This document shows positions 58,978 to 64,000 of a stretch of 64,000 bases of DNA, in pieces. The stretch spans positions 1-64,000 of the forward strand of contig JBBHKE010001264.1 of NCBI GenBank assembly GCA_037447655.1, in the 5' to 3' direction. Source of the DNA: Zygnema cylindricum (Eukaryota > Streptophyta > Zygnematophyceae > Zygnematales > Zygnemataceae). The position numbers and the translations under genes are program-made. Position 1 is the first letter of the stretch; every line of letters begins with the position of its first letter. The notes beneath the pieces are model-generated. The model saw only the letters and a program-made list of their open reading frames with translations. It was not told where the DNA came from and did no database searches.

Positions 58978-59201
58978 AGCCTAAATGAGTTAATCATCTT
59001 CATAGGAATTCAGTCACTAATTTTTTTTTTGTTTCATTACTCCAATCGCAGAGTACCAGAAAGCGAGACGGTGGTGGGTAGAAAGGGTGGCGCTACTCAA
59101 AGAGATAAGGGAGAGTACTCTCACCTTATCTTGCGCGGGATTTGGAAAGAGAAGTGTGGGGGTAACGAACGCGTTACCGAGAAAGGAAGGAAAGAGTTAC
59201 C

Positions 59202-60656
59202 ATGGGTTGTCAAGGTTCACGAGGAACAGTGGACGAATTTTTCCGATTTCAAAAGGCGGGATTGAAAATGTCTACTATCATTGTGGGAAAAATGGCAAAT
59301 CACATCATCGCCGATATAAAGAAAGAGGGTGCGTCTGAATTTTCCGACGAGAATTGTGAAGAGATCAAGCCAAAAACCAGTCGGCGTTGGATTCAACGCT
59401 TTTTTGAAAAGCATAACATCGTCGCCCGAGCTCAAAAGGGGAAACGGAGAAGGAGGAGTACATTGAAAGATCCGTGGCATATCACATGGGTGTACTAAAA
59501 AGAGGATTTCAATCGGGTATTCTTCATATTTCCATTCCATTTATTGCCTCTTGACACATTAAGTCTTGCATTTTGTTTCCCCTTTCATTGAACTTACTTG
59601 TGTTTGGTTTTCTATTGCGTTTCTCTATTTTGTTGGTGGATTATAGGTCTCTTTAAAGAGGATTTGGTAGAGAACATGGACGAGACGCATTTGATTGTAA
59701 ATATGGACAACAAAAAGACATTAGGCTTTCGCAGCGACGAGGTTGTTAGATACGCGAACGTTGGGGGCGGCGGAGAGTCCATGACATTGATGGTACGACT
59801 CACGGGGGGTGTGAACGCCCGAATAGAGGCTCCAATAATAATATTAACCAACCGCGCTTATAATTACCCGATAAAGGGCCTTCCCGACGATGTACCGGGT
59901 AAGTTTCATTAAATTATAAATCCTTCGATTTATGTTCATCTCCCTTATAATCCACTAATTTTTACGCAATACTCTATATGAATACATGTTTTGCCCTTTC
60001 TTATTGGTTCTTAATGCTCCCTCCTCGTCCTTTTCCTCGTCATTTAATATTTATCCCTATTCCCTCCTTTTCCCTCCTTCAATAAACCCCCCTCACGTAA
60101 TTCACCCCTTTTCCTTTGTTTTTTCTTTTTGTATGAGTTTGCTACCGCACCGGCCCCAAAGGATGGAATGATAAAATCGTATTCCCGCAATGGATAGAAG
60201 AGCCGAGGTCTTACCAAGGAGACCGCGAAGGGCGTGAAAAAATAATATTCCTCGACAATTGTGGCGGTCACAACAATTCCGAGGAGTTGAACAGAGTCTT
60301 ACTCGCCAAGAGGACTATACTACACTTTTTCCCTCCTTGCGCAACTCACCTTGTGCAACCCGTTGACTCCTTCCTCATTTCGAAAATTAAGGAGGTTGGT
60401 CGCGGAAATGGGAGGATTGGAAAATGAACCGCATCGAGAAGCATGGTGGTCCCAACCGAGTGGCAAGGGTTGGTCTGGGAAGCTTGTCCGGCCCGGGAAG
60501 GCTTTTTTCCTTACGCTGGCTCGCGATTCAATTCGCGAAGTCAACGCAATGAAGGACAAGAATGGGATGGGTTACGCACGTAAAGCTATGATTCAGTGCG
60601 GCTTGTCATTAATGGACGGGAAATGGGAGGAGAGCATGCTCACACAGGATTTATAA
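59202..60656 (+). pseudogene. CENPB/Tc5-like DDE transposase with HTH, frameshifted
   Basis: An HTH region (KTSRRWIQRFFEKHNIVARA, 59202-59498) resembles the CENPB/Tc5 DNA-binding domain. The catalytic part follows in exons 59645-59898 (donor GG|GTAAGT) and about 60138-60394, showing the three acidic sites: ENMDETHLIVNMDN, IIFLDNCGGHNN and PPCATHLVQPVDS. After KIKE at 60394 the family-like sequence continues in a second frame (WSRKWEDWKMNRI) and, from about 60440, in a third (WSQPSGKGWSGKL up to a stop at 60656). Two frameshifts close to each other mean this copy is probably inactive. CENPB-like DDE_1 transposases cut and paste pogo-type elements. Family call is good; boundaries of the HTH exon are less sure. 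Confidence 0.65.
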
Positions 60657-60941
60657 ATTATCATCATGAAATGGCGGTGCCATTTCGAAGGCGATGAGGT
60701 GCCAATTCCCTCCATAGTGGCACGAGATTTTGTCCGAGGCATTCAAGATGCCGACACTCGGAGGATGAAGTTCTCGATGACACGGACACTGAATGGGAGA
60801 CCGAAGATTTTGAGTCATTTCATAGAGAAGTGGTGTAGTGTGTGAAAAGAGGACAAGGTTTATAATAAAATAATAAAATAAGTGTTGATTTGTTTTAGTT
60901 TTTTATTAGTAGTTTTGGATGGTTAGTGTGGTAATTGTATT

Positions 60942-61540
60942 TAGCGTTTGTCAAAGAATGTTGGGAAAATTGTATCATTGATGATTTCAATATAATCGTA
61001 TCCTTATCGATTTTCAATTTTGAAGTTTGTTGATGTTACTGATGTATGGAGAAAGACTTCGATGACTTAACGTTTGTCAAAGTTTGTCGGATAAACTGTA
61101 CCCTTTATGTTTTGGATATAATCGTGTCATTCTTTGTTTTTCGTTTTGAAGTTTGTTACTGAAAATGATGTATGGAAAATAATTTGATGACATTAGATGT
61201 TACACATGTATTCAATGTGTTTAAAGCTTCGTCGTTTACTAGTAATATTCTTGAGATGGCGACAAATACAGTCCATTCCTAGCTCTTTTCCGGCATTCAG
61301 ACAGTTCTAGCGACGACACATTCTCATCGCTGAAGTGCACAAATTCGGCACAAATGTTTGCAATGTGTTTAGGGCTTCGTTGGTTACATGTGAGTTTCTA
61401 CGGATGACGAAGAAAACAGTCCATTATTATGTCAGTCCCGGCTTCAGACATTTGTAGCGACCATACAGTTTCGTCGCTGAGGTGTAGAAAGTCGACACGA
61501 TAATCCAGCGACGAGAACGTTTCGTCGCTGAATGGTAATT
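60942..61540. repeat. Two pairs of tandem repeats with CGACGA motifs (element end)
   Basis: A unit of about 120 bp (GTTTGTCAAAG...GAAGTTTGTT...GATGTATGGA) is present at 60942 and 61066. A second unit of about 145 bp (CAATGTGTTTA, ACAGTCCATT, TAGCGAC) is present at 61215 and 61360. The end (AATCCAGCGACGAGAACGTT, TCGTCGCTGAA) resembles the hairpin at 58867. Such subterminal repeats are usual near transposon ends. Confidence 0.65.
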
Positions 61541-61553
61541 TTGATGGTAAACT

Positions 61554-62728
61554 TGTTGGAATTCAAGTATTTTCTAGGTCTAGAGATTGCAAAATAAAAA
61601 GCAAAATAGTAGATATTGACAGCCTGCCTCTAACTTCTCCTCAAGTCCCCAAACTTGTCGCAGTCACTGAAGACTGGAGAAGGAGTTAGCCATGGCTGCC
61701 TGTGCTGTCTAGAAGGAGACAGACAGTTGTTTTATAGGGGGTTTTTTTTCTAAAAGGTAGTTTTGACAGGGCCAGGATTTGATCCTGGTACCTGCCACTT
61801 GTCTCAATCGCAACAGCCGGTAGTCTTAACCAGATAGTCTAAATTACATTAGATATTACGGGGTATGATGTTTATTTAAACTGTTACAATAATACTAATT
61901 CATTTAACTAGAACTATATGCCTAGAACATAGAAACAGTTATGTAAAGTACGACGTACGGTACTACTACGAAATAAATACCGCGCAGTTTGTTTGACGCC
62001 GGAAAGAATACCGCGCAGGTATTTATGACGGCCACGATTGAAACCCGAAATTGATCGGACGGCCGCGAAGGATGCCGAGATCGCGGCGTACGATTTTGGC
62101 GGTTTGCGATCACCGCCACATTGCGTGACACGTGGTAACACTACGTTGGATTGCGGCAACTCCGGAGATTACGGGAACAAATCCGGATATGACACGTGTC
62201 GACATTATGGCCATGTCGTACAATGGCCGTACAGAAAGTACACCGGCACCTGTACTTTTCTGTACGACACAGTAATTTGATTGGTGCCGTACTTCAGTAG
62301 ATAGAGTTTTAGAGAGGGAATAGGACTTAGATAAATTTTGGATAGGCACTGCCTCTCCCAGAGAGCACCCTGTATAAATGGCAAACTTTGGGCAGCCATA
62401 ACTATCAATTTACTTGACCATTTTCAGTGATTCTTTTTGCTGCGGACTCAGGGGAGTCCAGGCTACACAGGGGTGTAGTCGGTCAGAGTTTTTGTCTGCC
62501 AGGGTGGCTGTATTTCTAAGGGAAAGTCAAAGTGGGTGAATGTGTCCAAATCTCATATTCTAACTTTGCATTCTGTAGTGGAACTGAGCACACAGAAAGT
62601 GTTATTTCACAGGGGTGAATCAATATTGGGGTTCTGACTGTCAAGGGGTCAGTCACTTGGGTTTATATTAACTTGGAGTCGGCACTATCTAGATTAGCTT
62701 CTTTTGGATCTGCATACTCTGAGGGCCA
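61554..62728 (+). mobile_element. Probable 5' LTR and leader of a Ty1/copia element
   Basis: The sequence TGTTGGAATTCAAG at 61554 looks like a typical LTR start and follows directly on the CGACGA repeats. A TATA-like word (TGTATAAATGG) at 62371 fits an LTR promoter upstream of gag at 62729. No second LTR is in the window, and I could not find an initiator-Met primer-binding site, so the right end of the LTR is unknown. Confidence 0.45.
61765..61850 (-). repeat. tRNA-like box A/box B segment
   Basis: On the minus strand, TGGTTAAGACTACCGG resembles a box A, and GGATCAAATCC, 34 nt further on, matches box B inside a 5-bp stem/7-nt loop (CCAGG ATCAAAT CCTGG). No acceptor or anticodon stem forms, so it is not a tRNA gene. 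It may be the head of a tRNA-derived SINE. Confidence 0.35.
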
Positions 62729-64000
62729 ATGGAGGTCTCAGAGTTTCAGGTTATGGGCCCACCATCTAGGGTGCCTATGTTCGATGGAACAGACTTCACT
62801 TATTGGGAGTTTATTATGGAGGGATTGCTTTTCGAGAAGCACTTATGGGGAATCGTTTCGGGACAAGTGAGATGTCCGCCACCTGGCTTTGGAGGAGCTT
62901 ACTATGGAGATTCATCTGAGGCTGCCCAGAATATCAACCGGAGTTCAGATGCAACGGAAGGTGAAGGGAAAAATCTTTCCGTGGATGGGGAAATAGGGGA
63001 GAAGGAAAAAGGGACACCTATGGTGAGGGGAGCTAGGCTCTCAGCTATGGTACCACATGTAGGGATTAAAACTGAAGAAAATGACAGAAAAATATGGGAA
63101 TACAAAAATACTATAGCAAAACATCTCATACTTAGATATGTGTCTAAGTCGATAGCTATCACTCTTTTAAGTCTAACCAAGTCTTCAGAGATATGGGAAG
63201 TACTAATTCAGATTTATAAGAGTGAGACTATTCAGAGGCAGCAATTAGTAAAACAGGAAATAGATGCCTATGTTTATAAAGGCGGTAGCATGATAGAGTT
63301 TTGCAATGATATTGCTGCGTTATATGTTGAGCTAGCTAGTGCGGGATATGTAGAATCTGAGGAGAGTAAGATTTATACACTACTTATGAAACTCCCTAGT
63401 GAGTACGAAGACATTATTTATCGTATGCAGGCAATGGATGGCTCCTCATGGACTTGGAGCTTTACCATGGGGATAATTCTTGTGAGGGAAAGCACTTTGG
63501 AGCTTCGTAGGGGAAAGGACAGGGTCAATGCTTTTTCAGCTGGTGGTGATTGGCGGAAGCGTGATGAGAGGAACGACGATGACGAGCGGAAGCGTGATGA
63601 GAGGAACGGTGGTGACGAGCGGAAGCGTGATGAGAGGAAGAAAGACAAAGGTAAACCTTATCGGAACTTTGGTGGAAAAAGAGGGAGAAGAAAAGACACG
63701 GGAGCTTTGAAAAAAGGGGTTTGCTTCTTTTGTAGGGAACCAGGTCATTATATGGAGGAATGCCCTTGTTTGAAAAAACTTAGAAGTTGGAATGTGGATG
63801 AGGAGGACGAAGAGGAAGAGGAGAAAGAGGATGAAGAAAAATTGGAGCTTCTTCACATCGGTAGAATGGGGAAGAGAGAAAAGTACACAGAAATTGGACG
63901 AAGGCAACAGTGTGCTTTTGGAGGTATAAGGGAAGTAAAGAGAGAGGAGATACTTGAAGAAGTTCAAAATATTGAGGATAGTTTCATCGATATTTTGGAA
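62729..64000 (+). CDS. Ty1/copia gag polyprotein (partial at right edge)
   Basis: A 424-codon frame stays open from ATG at 62729 to the window end. It starts near GPPSRVPMFDGTDFTYWEF, the usual copia gag opening, and continues with the UBN2-type gag region (residues about 130-250: WEYKNTIAKHLILRYVSKSI, FCNDIAALYVELASAGYVES, YTLLMKLPSEYEDII). A triplicated 11-residue basic unit (RKRDERN..DE) lies near 280-312. A CX2CX4HX4C zinc knuckle, Cys332-Phe-Phe-Cys335 to His340 and Cys345, is followed by an acidic stretch. Gag packages element RNA in virus-like particles. Protease, integrase and reverse transcriptase would lie to the right. No stop or frameshift is present, so this copy may be young. 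Confidence 0.75.
   Translation, partial: MEVSEFQVMGPPSRVPMFDGTDFTYWEFIMEGLLFEKHLWGIVSGQVRCPPPGFGGAYYGDSSEAAQNINRSSDATEGEGKNLSVDGEIGEKEKGTPMVRGARLSAMVPHVGIKTEENDRKIWEYKNTIAKHLILRYVSKSIAITLLSLTKSSEIWEVLIQIYKSETIQRQQLVKQEIDAYVYKGGSMIEFCNDIAALYVELASAGYVESEESKIYTLLMKLPSEYEDIIYRMQAMDGSSWTWSFTMGIILVRESTLELRRGKDRVNAFSAGGDWRKRDERNDDDERKRDERNGGDERKRDERKKDKGKPYRNFGGKRGRRKDTGALKKGVCFFCREPGHYMEECPCLKKLRSWNVDEEDEEEEEKEDEEKLELLHIGRMGKREKYTEIGRRQQCAFGGIREVKREEILEEVQNIEDSFIDILE

Noticed and set aside
61765-61850. A tRNA gene on the minus strand
   Set aside because: Only the T arm folds; no acceptor stem or anticodon arm can be formed.

Overview
This is nuclear DNA from a eukaryote. Genes are split by GT-AG introns with long pyrimidine tracts, there is no operon structure, and much of the window is transposable elements and simple repeats. 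The recognisable genes are WDR43/UTP5, a LOW PHOSPHATE ROOT-like multicopper oxidase, a BAG-domain protein, a UPF0183/PHAF1 protein, an ABC1-type kinase fragment, a CENPB-like DDE transposase and a Ty1/copia gag. The LPR-like oxidase and the plant-type BAG gene point to the green plant lineage (streptophyte alga or early land plant). That placement is inference; no marker names a species.

Layout. 1-384: first exon of a minus-strand BAG gene copy that leaves the window on the left. 385-4250: transposon-derived repeats, arm A of a large imperfect inverted repeat. 4753-15181 (+): a complete 12-exon WDR43/UTP5 gene (modelled 665 aa). 15650-16540: a 16-bp minisatellite. 24088-17953 (-): the multicopper oxidase gene, with most copper ligands missing. 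25400-31185: repeats, including two adjacent TIR elements at 27538-29429. 31185-36990: arm B, with a 31-bp minisatellite at 33838-34275. 36600-40306 (+): an intact BAG gene with a Ser/Pro-rich N terminus and two BAG-like domains. 40520-46970: repeats, a weak candidate gene and a MITE cluster. 46971-51190 (+): the first 223 codons of a UPF0183/PHAF1 gene. 53317-51482 (-): the first 235 codons of an ABC1 kinase gene. These two convergent genes both lose their 3' halves within the same 291 bp. 55866-61540: a decayed CENPB-like DDE transposon region. 61554-64000: 5' part of a Ty1/copia element with an open gag running off the right edge.

The genes do not form a pathway. WDR43 acts in early 40S ribosome assembly, the BAG protein should bind Hsp70, and PHAF1 acts in autophagy. 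The most informative signals are structural. They include the copper-ligand-poor oxidase, the double truncation near 51.3 kb, tandem duplication of exon edges in WDR43, the BAG-centred inverted duplication, and MITEs that are present in one arm and absent at the matching site in the other. Simple pyrimidine repeats lie mostly on the coding strand of introns, so they roughly track transcription direction.

All exon boundaries were read by eye from splice signals, frame continuity and remembered family features. No database search was run.
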